DNA of 42,431 nt from an uncultured Actinomycetes bacterium (GCA_900313905.1 OMTG01000118.1:1-42431), one strand, 5' to 3'. Shown: positions 17,273 through 26,248, numbered from the stretch's first letter. Numbers and translations: made by a program. Notes: generated from the letters alone by a model not told the origin.

Positions 17273-18796
17273 TCAGAGGCAGGCCTTGAAGGCAGCCTCT
17301 GTCCCCTTGTCCCTGATGAGGGCGAGGCGCGATGTGACGAGCTCCTGGAGCCCTGCGACCGTGCGCAGATCCTTGCCCCACATCGCCTCATTCCCGAGCA
17401 CGGCGTCGACGATTGCCTCTGTGCTGTCAGATGCATGCTCTGCATAGAAGTCGAGCGCGGAAGCGTCGTCCTGGGCGACGTAGGCAAGGCCATCCGGACG
17501 CCTCAGATGCAGGCCGCCTTCGTCCCTGCCCTCGTAGCCGCAGGTATAGAACGCGATGAGGCAGGCAAGGCTTGTCGCCAGGCAGACAGGCACCTTCCCC
17601 GTCTTCGCCACATAGTCCTCAAGCGAGGGGAGGTTGCGGGCACGCCACTTGGCGGTCGAGTTGAGGCAGATCGAGAGAAGCTGGTGGTCGACGAAGGGGT
17701 TGTCGAAGCGGCCGCGCACAGCTGCCGCGAACTCCTCGAGGCTCTTCTGGCTGAGCTCTGCTCCTGCCAAGGTCGGGATGATCTCCTGGGAGAGCATCGC
17801 GTCCATGAAGGAAGAGACGGTCTCGTCGTGCATGCAGTCACGGACGATCGTGAAGCCAGCGAGGAAGGCGCCTGGCACGAAGCCCGTGTGGGCCCCATTG
17901 AGGATGCGGACCTTGCGCTTCTTGTAGGGCGTGACATCGGGCACGACAAAGGCGCCTGGCACCTTCGCCTGGATGAAGGGGAGCTTCGCAGCAAGCTTGT
18001 CGTCCCCCTCGATCCCCCACATCTGGAAGGGCTCGCGCACTGCGAGGAACCCATCCTCGTAGCCAAGGCGCTCCTCGATGGCAGCAAGCTCATCTTTGTC
18101 GCGGATGCGGCCTGGCACGATCGAATCGACAAGCGTCGTGCAGAAGGTGCAGGACTCCTCGAGCCAGGAAGCGAACTCCTCTCCCCAGCCCCAGTCGGCT
18201 GCATGCTGCTTCACGATGCGGAGCAGCTCTGCCCCGTTGTGGTCGATGAGCTCGCAGGAGAGGACGATGAGGCCCGGGAGGCCTGCCTCGAAGCGCACAT
18301 GGAGGAGCTGGGCAAGCTTTGCCGGGAAGCTCTTGGGAGGACGGTCCTCAGCCTTGCAGGTGGCATCGTAGACGATACCTGCCTCGGTCGTGTTCGAGAT
18401 GATGAATTCGATATCAGGCGAGCAGGCCAGCTCCATGAGGGAGGCATAGTCGTCTGCATCATAGGGATTGAGACAGCGGCTGCAGGTGCTCACGATGCGT
18501 GCCTCGTCGACCTTCGTGCCCTTCTCCTGGCCGCGCACGAGCACGGTGTAGAGGCAGTCCTGGCTGTTCAGGGCATTGCGGGATGCGAATCTCTTGGCAG
18601 AGGCATCGCGGGGCTGCACGAGCACGACCTTGCCTGACCAGTCCGAGAGCTCATTGGCAAGGTCGAAATAGCGGTCCGCGAAGGCACGGAGGAAATTGCC
18701 TTCGCCGAACTGGATGACACGCTCCGGCGCATCCTGGGGCACCAGATAACCCTCGAATCCGTCAGCCTTGAGGCTGGCATAGCTGAGCTTCTGCAT
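17273..18796 (-). CDS. uxaB: Tagaturonate reductase (altronate oxidoreductase)
   Basis: A 507-residue member of the mannitol-dehydrogenase/fructuronate-reductase family that reduces tagaturonate to altronate with NADH. The N-terminal dinucleotide region begins IQFGEGNFLRAFADRYFD. The conserved ISNTTEAGI, FCTTLVDSIVPGR and the catalytic-domain KVRILNGAHTGF stretch (with the KxRxLNxxH type active-site pattern) identify the UxaB branch. It is transcribed alone, with a perfect LacI-type operator 58 bases upstream and a terminator behind. ATG 18796 is preferred (AGGTG eight bases upstream); a GTG three codons earlier is possible. With uxaC and uxaA it forms the Ashwell-type galacturonate route. 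Confidence 0.92.
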   Translation of the reverse strand: MQKLSYASLKADGFEGYLVPQDAPERVIQFGEGNFLRAFADRYFDLANELSDWSGKVVLVQPRDASAKRFASRNALNSQDCLYTVLVRGQEKGTKVDEARIVSTCSRCLNPYDADDYASLMELACSPDIEFIISNTTEAGIVYDATCKAEDRPPKSFPAKLAQLLHVRFEAGLPGLIVLSCELIDHNGAELLRIVKQHAADWGWGEEFASWLEESCTFCTTLVDSIVPGRIRDKDELAAIEERLGYEDGFLAVREPFQMWGIEGDDKLAAKLPFIQAKVPGAFVVPDVTPYKKRKVRILNGAHTGFVPGAFLAGFTIVRDCMHDETVSSFMDAMLSQEIIPTLAGAELSQKSLEEFAAAVRGRFDNPFVDHQLLSICLNSTAKWRARNLPSLEDYVAKTGKVPVCLATSLACLIAFYTCGYEGRDEGGLHLRRPDGLAYVAQDDASALDFYAEHASDSTEAIVDAVLGNEAMWGKDLRTVAGLQELVTSRLALIRDKGTEAAFKACL

Positions 18797-18853
18797 TGCG
18801 ATCACACCTGTTCCTCGATCTTTCCGGTACTGGATTAGATGATAGCATCAGAT

Positions 18854-18871
18854 AAGGTGAACGTTCACCTT
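18854..18871. promoter_or_regulatory. Perfect LacI-type operator at the uxaB promoter
   Basis: AAGGTGAACGTTCACCTT is an 18-bp perfect palindrome and the best copy in the window. A minus-strand -10 (TATCAT, 18839-18844) places the -35 inside the palindrome, so bound repressor would block polymerase. Confidence 0.82.
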
Positions 18872-18918
18872 TCTTTTGCCAGAATACCGCCAGCGTGCCC
18901 ATATGGGCTGCAGACGGC

Positions 18919-19995
18919 CTATTCGAATGGAATGCCCATGAGGCGGCAGTACTGCGGGAGGTTGCTGCGGAAGACCATCTCGACGTTGCCCCGGCGCAGA
19001 GGCTCCGGCTGCTCCCCTCCCGAGAGCAGATGGCTGCAGAGCGCATCCATTGCCTGGTGAGCAAGGCCGACCGGGTCCTTGTAGATGGCATTCGTGAGGG
19101 TCCCGCACAGAAGCGCATGCACGCTTTCCGGGAAGAGGTCGTTGCCGATCACAGGCAGCCTGCCCGCAAGACCTTCTTCGTCCAGGGCCTGGCAGAGCAC
19201 TTCGGTGCCGACAGCGAAGACCGAGCAGGCAAGGGCCGGCTCCTCGTCAGCAAGCGCCGCACGCACGGCACGAGAGAGCTCCTCGATCTTGCCGTGGGCA
19301 CCGAAGAGGGTCTCGATGCGATGCTGCGGGGCGATCTCCTGGAGGCCCTCCGAGAAGCCTTCAAGCACCTCGGCGTGGGACCTCACCTGACGGTCCCCTC
19401 CGAGGACCAGGATCTCCTGGGCTGCCTCAGGCAGGATGTTGGCCGCCTGCTCCGCCATGAGACGGCCTGCAGTCGCATAGTCTGCGACCATGCAGCCGAG
19501 CCTGCCGGGGATCTCCTGGTCGCCGTCGAGAAGCTCGATCGGGATGCCCTGGGCGCCCAGCGATGACAGGAGCTCGAGCGCATGCCCATCGGAAGGCGCA
19601 TAGGCAAGCATCCCGTCGATATGGAGCCCTTCCTTCATATCCTGGATGAGCTGCTCGAGCGCGGTGCCGTAGCCGCCCGTGGGATAGGGACGGCCCTCGA
19701 AGATGAGGACGCTTTCGGCCGTCTCCTCGTAGGCCTCGATCCCCCGCCAGAGATAGGAATAGTAGTAGCGGCCCTCCCCTTCCGGGCTCGGCACGACCAC
19801 GGCCACCCTGATCTTCGTGCGGCGCAGATTCGACGCATTGGCATTGCGGCGATAGCCAAGCTGCTCGGCGCAGTCCATGATGCGCTTCCGCATCGCGTCG
19901 CTCACGCCCGGCTTTCCCGTCAGTGCCTTGTGCACCGTGTTGACGGAAACCCCCGTGCGCTCCGCAATCTCCCTCATCGTGACACGCTCTGCCAT
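18919..19995 (-). CDS. LacI-family regulator of the galacturonate regulon
   Basis: A 358-residue LacI-type protein: HTH at residues 6-27 (VTMREIAERTGVSVNTVHKALTG), the hinge-linked PGVSDAMRKRI region, then a periplasmic-binding-protein-like sensor domain. The recognition helix reads VNTVHKAL where most relatives have a TVSRVL-type ending, consistent with a particular operator. It lies between uxaB and GH28, and five related palindromes surround it, one in its own promoter. The probable inducer is a galacturonate-pathway intermediate (inferred). GAGGAG lies six bases before ATG 19995. Confidence 0.9.
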   Translation of the reverse strand: MAERVTMREIAERTGVSVNTVHKALTGKPGVSDAMRKRIMDCAEQLGYRRNANASNLRRTKIRVAVVVPSPEGEGRYYYSYLWRGIEAYEETAESVLIFEGRPYPTGGYGTALEQLIQDMKEGLHIDGMLAYAPSDGHALELLSSLGAQGIPIELLDGDQEIPGRLGCMVADYATAGRLMAEQAANILPEAAQEILVLGGDRQVRSHAEVLEGFSEGLQEIAPQHRIETLFGAHGKIEELSRAVRAALADEEPALACSVFAVGTEVLCQALDEEGLAGRLPVIGNDLFPESVHALLCGTLTNAIYKDPVGLAHQAMDALCSHLLSGGEQPEPLRRGNVEMVFRSNLPQYCRLMGIPFE

Positions 19996-20012
19996 CCTGC
20001 ACTCCTCTGGCT

Positions 20013-20024
20013 GTTATCGTTCAC
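20013..20024. promoter_or_regulatory. LacI-type operator, autoregulatory
   Basis: GTTATCGTTCAC matches 10 of 12 positions of GTGAACGTTCAC. It begins 18 bases upstream of the lacI start codon and abuts a TATAGG -10 candidate (20024-20029 on the minus strand), suggesting autorepression. Confidence 0.6.
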
Positions 20025-20088
20025 CTATATCAAGCATAGCTGCCCCTGCCCGGACATGGTAGCTTTCCCGTCCCCAGAGGGCAGATGG

Positions 20089-20115
20089 CAAAGGAGGCGC
20101 CAAGCGGCGCCTCCT
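20089..20115 (-). terminator. Terminator after GH28
   Basis: AGGAGGCGCC pairs perfectly with GGCGCCTCCT around AAGC. On the minus strand it is followed by TTTGCC. It lies between GH28 and the lacI operator. Confidence 0.65.
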
Positions 20116-20157
20116 CTGCTGGAGATGGGGAAACATGGTATCTGGAGCCGATGGAAT

Positions 20158-21750
20158 CTAGAGATGGACGACCTCATCGACATTGGTGAGCTGGAGCTCG
20201 TCGCCCTCTGCGCCTTCGATGGAGACATGGCGCAGGACGAGGCGCTTGACATTCTGGGCGATGATGCCTTGGCGGAGCATCGGCTCCACGCCTGATGCCA
20301 TGGCCGGCACAGCAGGCTCTGCATCAGGATCGAACGAAATCTGGACATCGTCGAAGATGAGCTCGGAGATCTTGCGCTCCGGCAGGCCCGTGATCCAGGC
20401 AGCTGCTGCCGCGCAGCCCGTGGCTGCGATGTCGCGGAACTCGAGGGCGCCGAATCCCGGCGTCCGCTCGTCGATTGGCTGCGGCTCCCTGCTCTGGACA
20501 TAGTCCGTCTTGCCATCGCGGTCGCAGAAGTAGAAGGCATTGACCACGAAGGGCGTGAGCACATGGTCCATATGGATGTTCGTGAAGAGGATGCCCTCGT
20601 TCACGGCATCCGTGCCACGGCCACGGCGCGTCTTGATGCGCAGGCCCCGGTCCGTGCGGCGGAAGTCGCAGTCGCGCACGGTGAGGTCCTTGATGCCGCC
20701 TGCCGCCTCGGAGCCGAGCACGACCGCGCCGTGCCCATCGTGCATGAGGCAATGGGCCACGAGCATATCGTGGGTGGCAGGGCGGAGCTCCTTGTCAATC
20801 GTGAGCTTGCCGCTCTTGATCGCGATGCAGTCGTCGCCGACCGAGAACTCGCATCCCATGATGCGGACGAAGGAGCAGGATTCGGGATCCATGCCATCGG
20901 TGTTGTGGGAGTTCTTCGGGCCCTCGATCTTGAGGCAGAGGGCATCCACATGGTCGGAGAGTACGGGATGGATGTTCCAGGCCGGGCTGTTCCTGACCGT
21001 GATGCCGACAAGCGAGACGTTGCTGCACTCAGAGAGGAAGACCATGCGCGGGCGGGCGATGTCACGCCCCTCGTTCGGCCGGTAAAGGTCCTTCACGTTG
21101 TGCCACCAGTTGTCTGGCGCGAAGTCGGTGCATCCATCGATGATGCCGCGTCCGTAGACGCAGACATCGTGGACGCCGATCCCGGTGATCAGCGAGCAGT
21201 AGGTCGAGATGCTCTCCCCTTCCCAGCGCCCGAGCGGAAAGAGCCCTGAGGCTTCGAGGCCCATGCCCTGGGTGCCCTTGAGGGTGCCGGGGATATAGGC
21301 CAGCTCATCCCGGTCATGGCGGGCAAGGAGGTGGGCGCCTTCCATGAGCTCGAGGGAGACGCCGCTCTTCAGGAAGAGCGACTTCACGATGTAGCGGCCA
21401 GCCGGGACAAGGACCCTGCCCTGCTCCGGGCATGCCATGATGGCAGCCTGGATGTTGCAGGTGTCGTCGTGCTCGCCGTCGCCGCGGGCACCGCAGTCGC
21501 GGACATCGATCGTGGCAGACTCCTGCTCGGTCGTGACGCCGACCTCGTACACCTCATCGCCCGAGACGAGCTTGATGAGGTTGCGGGTCCCCGGCACCAG
21601 GCCATCCACATAGGTCTCGACCTTCTTGGTCGTGCCATAGCGCTGGCCATTGACATAGACCTCCCACGAGAAGAAGGTCTCATACAGTCCCCCGTCATCG
21701 AGCTCGATGACGGCAGCGCGTGCAGAGCGCCAGACAACCTTTACATCCAT
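20158..21750 (-). CDS. GH28 polygalacturonase (exo-type, cytoplasmic)
   Basis: A 530-residue right-handed beta-helix glycosidase. All four GH28 catalytic blocks are present: NTDG (283-286), GDD (305-307), HG (340-341) and RIK (371-373). About 75 N-terminal residues form a small beta-rich (fibronectin-III-like) domain before IDVRDCGARGDG, the usual start of the helix; this layout is typical of exo-polygalacturonases. There is no signal peptide. It would release galacturonate from short imported oligomers. It lies 36 bases after uxaA, in the same operon. ATG 21750 has AAGGAAGG six bases upstream. Confidence 0.92.
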   Translation of the reverse strand: MDVKVVWRSARAAVIELDDGGLYETFFSWEVYVNGQRYGTTKKVETYVDGLVPGTRNLIKLVSGDEVYEVGVTTEQESATIDVRDCGARGDGEHDDTCNIQAAIMACPEQGRVLVPAGRYIVKSLFLKSGVSLELMEGAHLLARHDRDELAYIPGTLKGTQGMGLEASGLFPLGRWEGESISTYCSLITGIGVHDVCVYGRGIIDGCTDFAPDNWWHNVKDLYRPNEGRDIARPRMVFLSECSNVSLVGITVRNSPAWNIHPVLSDHVDALCLKIEGPKNSHNTDGMDPESCSFVRIMGCEFSVGDDCIAIKSGKLTIDKELRPATHDMLVAHCLMHDGHGAVVLGSEAAGGIKDLTVRDCDFRRTDRGLRIKTRRGRGTDAVNEGILFTNIHMDHVLTPFVVNAFYFCDRDGKTDYVQSREPQPIDERTPGFGALEFRDIAATGCAAAAAWITGLPERKISELIFDDVQISFDPDAEPAVPAMASGVEPMLRQGIIAQNVKRLVLRHVSIEGAEGDELQLTNVDEVVHL

Positions 21751-21786
21751 TCCCGGCCTTCCTTCCCTGTGCCATCCCAGCTTGCG

Positions 21787-23271
21787 CTAGAGGACGACAC
21801 CGTCTTTCCAGATGCTGATATCGCGGCTGTTCCTGCGCTCTGCAGACGTCAGCTCTCCTGAGGCGACACGCTTCACGAGATCCCAGAGGTCCTCAGCAGC
21901 CTCGTCGATTGTCTGCTTCCCATCTGCGACCACGCCGGCATTGAAGTCCATCCAGTTCGGCTTGCGCTGGGAGAGCGCGGTATTCGTGAAGACCTTGAGC
22001 GTGGGAGCGGGAGCTCCGAAGGGGGTGCCGCGTCCCGTCGAGAAGAGGATCATATGGCAGCCAGCAGCCGTGAGGGCTGTGGTCGACACCATATCATTGC
22101 CCGGTGCGCAGAGGAGGTTGAGGCCCTTCGTCGTGGCCGCTCCCGCATAGGGGACCACCGCTGCGATCGGGGCGGTGCCGCCCTTCTGGACGCAGCCGCA
22201 GCTCTTGTCCTCGAGGGTCGTGATCCCGCCTGCTTTGTTGCCAGGGCTCGGGTTGTCGTAGACGACCTCATGGTGGTTCAGGAAGTAGTCCTTGAAGCCA
22301 TTGAGCATGGCGCATGCGTCGTCGAAGACCTTGCGGCTGCTCGCACGGCCGAGAAGGAAGCTCTCGGCGCCAAACATCTCAGGCACCTCGGTGAGCACCG
22401 TCGTGCCGCCCTCGGAGACGAGGATGTCGCTGACCCGTCCGATGACAGGATTGGCGGTGATGCCCGAGAGGCCATCGGAGCCGCCGCACTTCATGCCGAG
22501 GACGAGCTCGGAGGTGCTGACGGGCTCGCGCTTTGCCTGTGCAGCCAGGCCGCAGAGCTCACTCACGATCTTGCGCCCTTCGGCAAGCTCGTCTGCCACA
22601 TCCTGGCAGGTGAGGAAGCGGACGCGCTCGTGGTCGAAGTCCCCGAGCTCATCCAGGATCTGCCGATGCGTGCAGTTCTCGCAGCCAAGCGAGAGGAAGA
22701 GCACGCCTGCAGCATTCGGATGGCGGGAGAGGGCGACGAGGAGCTTCTTCGTCTGCTCGTGGTCAGCGCCCGTCTGGGAGCAGCCGAAGGGATGGGGGAA
22801 ATAGTGTATGCCATCGATGCTGCCCTGCACGAGGTCCTGGCAGGAATCAGCCAAGGCATGGGCGACCTCGTTCACGCAGCCCACGGTCGGGATGATCCAG
22901 ATCTCGTTTCGGGTCGCAGCACGCCCATCTGCCCTGCGGTATCCCATGAAGGTCTCGCTCTCGCGCGGAGAGAGCGTGCAGGGCTTCGGATCGTAGGTGT
23001 AGTCCACCTCGCCCGAAAGGTTCGTCCTCATGTTGTGGGTGTGCACCCACTGGCCCGGATGGACATCCTGGGTCGTGTGGCCGATCGCGACGCCGTATTT
23101 CATGACCTGGGAGCCTTCCGGCATATCAGCCAGGGCGATCTTGTGCCCCTGCGGGATATCCTCTGCCACCAGGAGCTGCCTGCCCTCGAGCGTGAGGGTC
23201 TCCCCTGCCTTGAGGGGACGCAGCGCGACCGCGACCGTATCGGTCGGATAGATATGTACAAGCGGAGCCAT
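21787..23271 (-). CDS. uxaA: Altronate dehydratase
   Basis: A 494-residue UxaA-type dehydratase, converting altronate to 2-keto-3-deoxygluconate. The N-terminal SAF-like part (residues 1-90, with HNMRTNLSG) precedes the large catalytic part bearing GYRRADGRAATRNE, SLGCENC, MKCGGSDGLSGITANPVIG, SCGCVQKGG, and FSTGRGTPFGAP. The conserved cysteines suit an Fe-dependent dehydratase. Length matches the family (about 495). ATG 23271 has only a weak GGTGGA ribosome site, and the frame stays open upstream, but homology begins here. It lies between uxaC and GH28. Confidence 0.92.
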   Translation of the reverse strand: MAPLVHIYPTDTVAVALRPLKAGETLTLEGRQLLVAEDIPQGHKIALADMPEGSQVMKYGVAIGHTTQDVHPGQWVHTHNMRTNLSGEVDYTYDPKPCTLSPRESETFMGYRRADGRAATRNEIWIIPTVGCVNEVAHALADSCQDLVQGSIDGIHYFPHPFGCSQTGADHEQTKKLLVALSRHPNAAGVLFLSLGCENCTHRQILDELGDFDHERVRFLTCQDVADELAEGRKIVSELCGLAAQAKREPVSTSELVLGMKCGGSDGLSGITANPVIGRVSDILVSEGGTTVLTEVPEMFGAESFLLGRASSRKVFDDACAMLNGFKDYFLNHHEVVYDNPSPGNKAGGITTLEDKSCGCVQKGGTAPIAAVVPYAGAATTKGLNLLCAPGNDMVSTTALTAAGCHMILFSTGRGTPFGAPAPTLKVFTNTALSQRKPNWMDFNAGVVADGKQTIDEAAEDLWDLVKRVASGELTSAERRNSRDISIWKDGVVL

Positions 23272-23568
23272 GGATCCACCATTCGATAATGAGCCAACAG
23301 ATGGAGAGCCTGCCGCCCTGCAGAAGACACGCTTGAGCAGGGCACGGTGCCAGAAAGGACACGCCATATCCGGCACCCAGCAGATCGCTCTCAAGATACG
23401 ACAGACCGAGCACCAGCAGGGACAGGCCCATGCTGGTGCAGCTGCACCTGGCATCGCGGCCCTGCCCGGACGATGCGGGGAAGGAGCCCAATTCGCATTG
23501 GGGACGCATCGCAGGCCAGGGATGCTCAGGCAAGATGCAGCTGGCAGTCGACAGAAGAAGGTGAGGCG
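23272..23568 (-). other. uxaC-uxaA intergenic region with alternative hairpins
   Basis: No gene is seen. The perfect palindrome GGTGCAGCTGCACC (23435-23448) overlaps one arm of a second inverted repeat, CACCAGCA (23411-23418) with TGCTGGTG (23431-23438). The two structures cannot form together in RNA, a layout reminiscent of attenuators. No LacI-type operator occurs here, so uxaA is probably read through from uxaC. Confidence 0.45.
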
Positions 23569-24987
23569 CTACTCCTCAGAGAGGTTGAAGCCGAAGTAGC
23601 GCACGGCGTTGTTGTAGGAGATGTCGCGGACGATGCGGCTCAGGGCCTTCGGGTTGTCCGGATACTTGCCATCCTCGACCCACTCGCCGATAAGGCCGCA
23701 GAGGACGCGGCGGAAGTACTCGTGGCGCGGATAGGACAGGAAGCTCCTCGAATCCGTGAGCATGCCGACGAAGTTGCCGAGGACGCCCTCGTTCGCCAGT
23801 GTCGTCATCTGGTCCCTCATGCCACGCTCGCAGTCATTGAACCACCAGGCAGAGCCGTTCTGGAGCTTACCTGCGACCGGAGCCTGCTGGAAGCACTGGA
23901 TGACGGTATCGATCATCGTCGTGTCGTTCGGGTCGAGGCTGTAGAGGATCGTCTTCGGGAGGCCGGAGGTCTCGTTCACATCGTTCAGGAAGTCGGCCAG
24001 GTCGGCTGCGCTCTGCCCGTTGCGGATGCAATCGTAGCCGGTGTCGGGACCAAGCTTCTTGAACATCGTCGTGTTGTTGTCGCGCTTGCAGCCGAAGTGG
24101 ATCTGCATCGCCCAGTCGAGGCGCACATACTCGGCAGCTGCGAACTTCATGAATGCGGTCTTGTACTTGAGGATGTCCTCATCGGAGACCTGCTTGCCGG
24201 CGACACGTGCGGCAAAGATGTTCTCGATCTCGCTTTCGGGTGCCGGCACGTCCACCACATAGTCGAGGGCATGGTCGGACGCCTTGCAGCCCATCTCATT
24301 GAAGAAGTCGAAGCGCTTCGAGAGGGCGCGCTTGAAGTCAGCGAAGGAAGCGATCTCGATGCCAGACACCTCGGAAAGCTTCTGGACATAGGCGCCGAAG
24401 CCTTCCTTCTCGATGCCAAGGGCCTTGTCCGGACGCATGGCCGGGACGACCTGGACATCGAAGGAATCGTCGGCAGCGATCTTCTTGTGCCATTCGAGGG
24501 AGTCGGCAGGGTCGTCGGTCGTGCAGATCAGGCGCACGTTCGAGCGGCGGATCAGGTTCCTGCAGGAGAACTCGGGCGTTGCGAGCTTCCTGCTCGCAAG
24601 CTCCCACACCTCGTCTGCCGTCTCGGGGCTGAGCGTCCCCTCATAGCCGAAGAAGCGCTTGAGCTCGAGGTGGCTCCACTCATAGACCGGGTTGCCGATG
24701 CAGCGCTCGAGGGTCTCTGCCCACTTCTGGAACTTCTCGTAGTCAGAGGCATCGCCCGTCACATAGCGCTCGTCGACGCCGTTGGCACGCATGAGGCGCC
24801 ACTTGTAGTGGTCGCCGCCCAGCCAGACCTCCGTGATGCTCTTGAAGGTCTTGTCCTCCCAGATCTCCTTCGGGGAGATGTGGCAGTGGTAGTCGAGGAT
24901 CGGCATCCCTTCGGCGTAGTCATGGTAGAGCTGCTCCCCCGTCTTGGTGGAAAGCAGGAAATCCTGGTCGTCCATAAACTTCTTCAT
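23569..24987 (-). CDS. uxaC: Glucuronate/galacturonate isomerase
   Basis: A 472-residue uronate isomerase of the amidohydrolase-like fold, the first step turning galacturonate into tagaturonate (and glucuronate into fructuronate). The metal-binding start LDYHCHISPKEIWED carries the H-x-H pair. Later family stretches include RLICTTDDPADSLEWH, QIHFGCKRDNN, GMLTDSRSFLSYPRHEYFRRVLC and the C-terminal NNAVRYFGF. ATG 24987 has AAGGGA eight bases upstream and gives the family length; an ORF start seven codons earlier is less likely. It is the first gene behind the operator at 25146. Confidence 0.94.
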   Translation of the reverse strand: MKKFMDDQDFLLSTKTGEQLYHDYAEGMPILDYHCHISPKEIWEDKTFKSITEVWLGGDHYKWRLMRANGVDERYVTGDASDYEKFQKWAETLERCIGNPVYEWSHLELKRFFGYEGTLSPETADEVWELASRKLATPEFSCRNLIRRSNVRLICTTDDPADSLEWHKKIAADDSFDVQVVPAMRPDKALGIEKEGFGAYVQKLSEVSGIEIASFADFKRALSKRFDFFNEMGCKASDHALDYVVDVPAPESEIENIFAARVAGKQVSDEDILKYKTAFMKFAAAEYVRLDWAMQIHFGCKRDNNTTMFKKLGPDTGYDCIRNGQSAADLADFLNDVNETSGLPKTILYSLDPNDTTMIDTVIQCFQQAPVAGKLQNGSAWWFNDCERGMRDQMTTLANEGVLGNFVGMLTDSRSFLSYPRHEYFRRVLCGLIGEWVEDGKYPDNPKALSRIVRDISYNNAVRYFGFNLSEE

Positions 24988-25624
24988 CGTGCAGGTCCCT
25001 TCTGGCAAATCACGTGTGCGGAAGCCCTCTTGGCAAGCTTCTGTCTCTTTCTTTGACCATCTGGCATGTTAGTTGTTCCGATGCCCGATGCAAGGCTCTT
25101 TCTCGTTCCGCAGGGACATTATCCGCCCAGCGGCAGATATTTAGGGTGAACGGTCACCTAGCCGTTTATCTCTACATATTTAGTCCATGTTTCGGGCATT
25201 GAGCTGGATTCGGGCGACTGCTGCCGAGAACTTCCCACCTCCTTGCCCGCGCATGCTCCTAAAAGCCAGCTTGCAGATAAGCCCCAATGGACAGGCTAGC
25301 TTTGGCATGCCAGAAGTCCTGTCCATGCTGCCGGAGACGCGCGCAGAGTCGTTCTGAGGTAGACAGGATGAGGCTCTGCTGGACCTGTTGCGCTGCATCT
25401 GTAGCCTTCATGAGAGGCCACCTCAGCGCTCTGGTGTGCCAGTCAGCACGGACCCCCAGAGAAGCATCAAACATCGCCGCAGCAGAAACCGACTTTCCGC
25501 AGGTGGTGCCACCATCTTTGGCACGTCGTTGCCTGCATCTGACATATGCGCATCTCATCCAAACACGCTATGCTGGGAGGGTATGGCACATGCAACGACA
25601 GACTGCAGATTGACGGAGTAGACC
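24988..25624. other. Intergenic region upstream of uxaC and the second tetR
   Basis: About 640 bases with no convincing gene. It holds a LacI-type operator (25146-25157) and a uxaC -10 (GATAAT, 25118-25123, minus strand). Toward tetR a possible plus-strand promoter reads TTGGCA, an 18-base spacer, ACATAT. Several 60-108 codon frames on both strands lack ribosome sites and recognisable domains. Confidence 0.5.
25146..25157. promoter_or_regulatory. LacI-type operator at the uxaC promoter
   Basis: GTGAACGGTCAC, flanked to give GGTGAACGGTCACC (25145-25158). It overlaps the -35 position expected from the GATAAT -10 on the minus strand, so repression of uxaC-uxaA-GH28 is likely. Confidence 0.78.
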
Positions 25625-26215
25625 ATGCAGAAAGAAGAGATTTCCGCTCGCGCCTTCAAGCTGTTCAGCGAGAAGGGCTACGATCGCACGACGGTCCAGG
25701 ACATCTGCGATGCCTGCGGAATCAGCAAGCCCACCTTCTATAGCCGCTTCGCATCGAAGGGCGATCTAATCATCGACTTCTATGATGGGGTGACCGAGCG
25801 CCTGAACAAGAACCTCTCCGCCCTCGTGGAGACAACGAGCGCCTGGGAGCAGCTGAAGATCTGCTTCGGCACGCTGATCGACGAGACCGAGGCGGTCGGC
25901 GTCGACGTGATGTCCCATATGCTGATGATCAATCTCGAGGAAGACCATCACAGCTTCGATGAGCGGAGCTTCCTGACCGATACCATGGTGGCGATCATCA
26001 AGCGCGGACAGAAATCCGGCGAGATCGGCAACCAGCGGCCAGCGCTCGAGCTCTATGGGACCGCTGCCTACCTCTTCCAGGGCTATCTCCTGATGTGGGC
26101 CATCAGCAAGGCCACGCTCGACTGGAGAAGGATGTTCGCCGAGGGACTCGCCGCCTTGCTGGATGTGCATGAGGAGGGGGCCGCTCCCCGAGTGAGCGCC
26201 GCTGTGCCTGCATAG
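25625..26215 (+). CDS. TetR-family transcriptional regulator (paralogue 2)
   Basis: A 196-residue TetR repressor, about four-fifths identical to the one at 4.1 kb and without any change from VQDICDACG through the recognition helix (TFYSRFASKGDL) to residue 61. Differences gather in the ligand domain and C-terminus, and this copy has a longer tail. GGAG lies six bases before ATG 25625. It is 33 bases upstream of a YcxB-like membrane protein gene and probably cotranscribed with it. The shared HTH predicts a shared operator, yet no TTACT-AGTAA site is seen in its own upstream region. Confidence 0.88.
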   Translation: MQKEEISARAFKLFSEKGYDRTTVQDICDACGISKPTFYSRFASKGDLIIDFYDGVTERLNKNLSALVETTSAWEQLKICFGTLIDETEAVGVDVMSHMLMINLEEDHHSFDERSFLTDTMVAIIKRGQKSGEIGNQRPALELYGTAAYLFQGYLLMWAISKATLDWRRMFAEGLAALLDVHEEGAAPRVSAAVPA

Positions 26216-26248
26216 CGAAAGCCACAGCTGCAGACAAGGAGACAGCGC

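Noticed and set aside
18897..18908. Palindrome GCCCATATGGGC past the LacI stop as an operator
   Set aside because: It differs from the regulon motif and is short enough to be chance; no T-tract makes it a terminator.
25259..25558. 99-codon minus-strand frame (and 72- and 108-codon frames beside it) upstream of the second tetR
   Set aside because: No ribosome site, no recognisable domain, Cys/Arg-rich composition typical of chance frames in GC-rich DNA.
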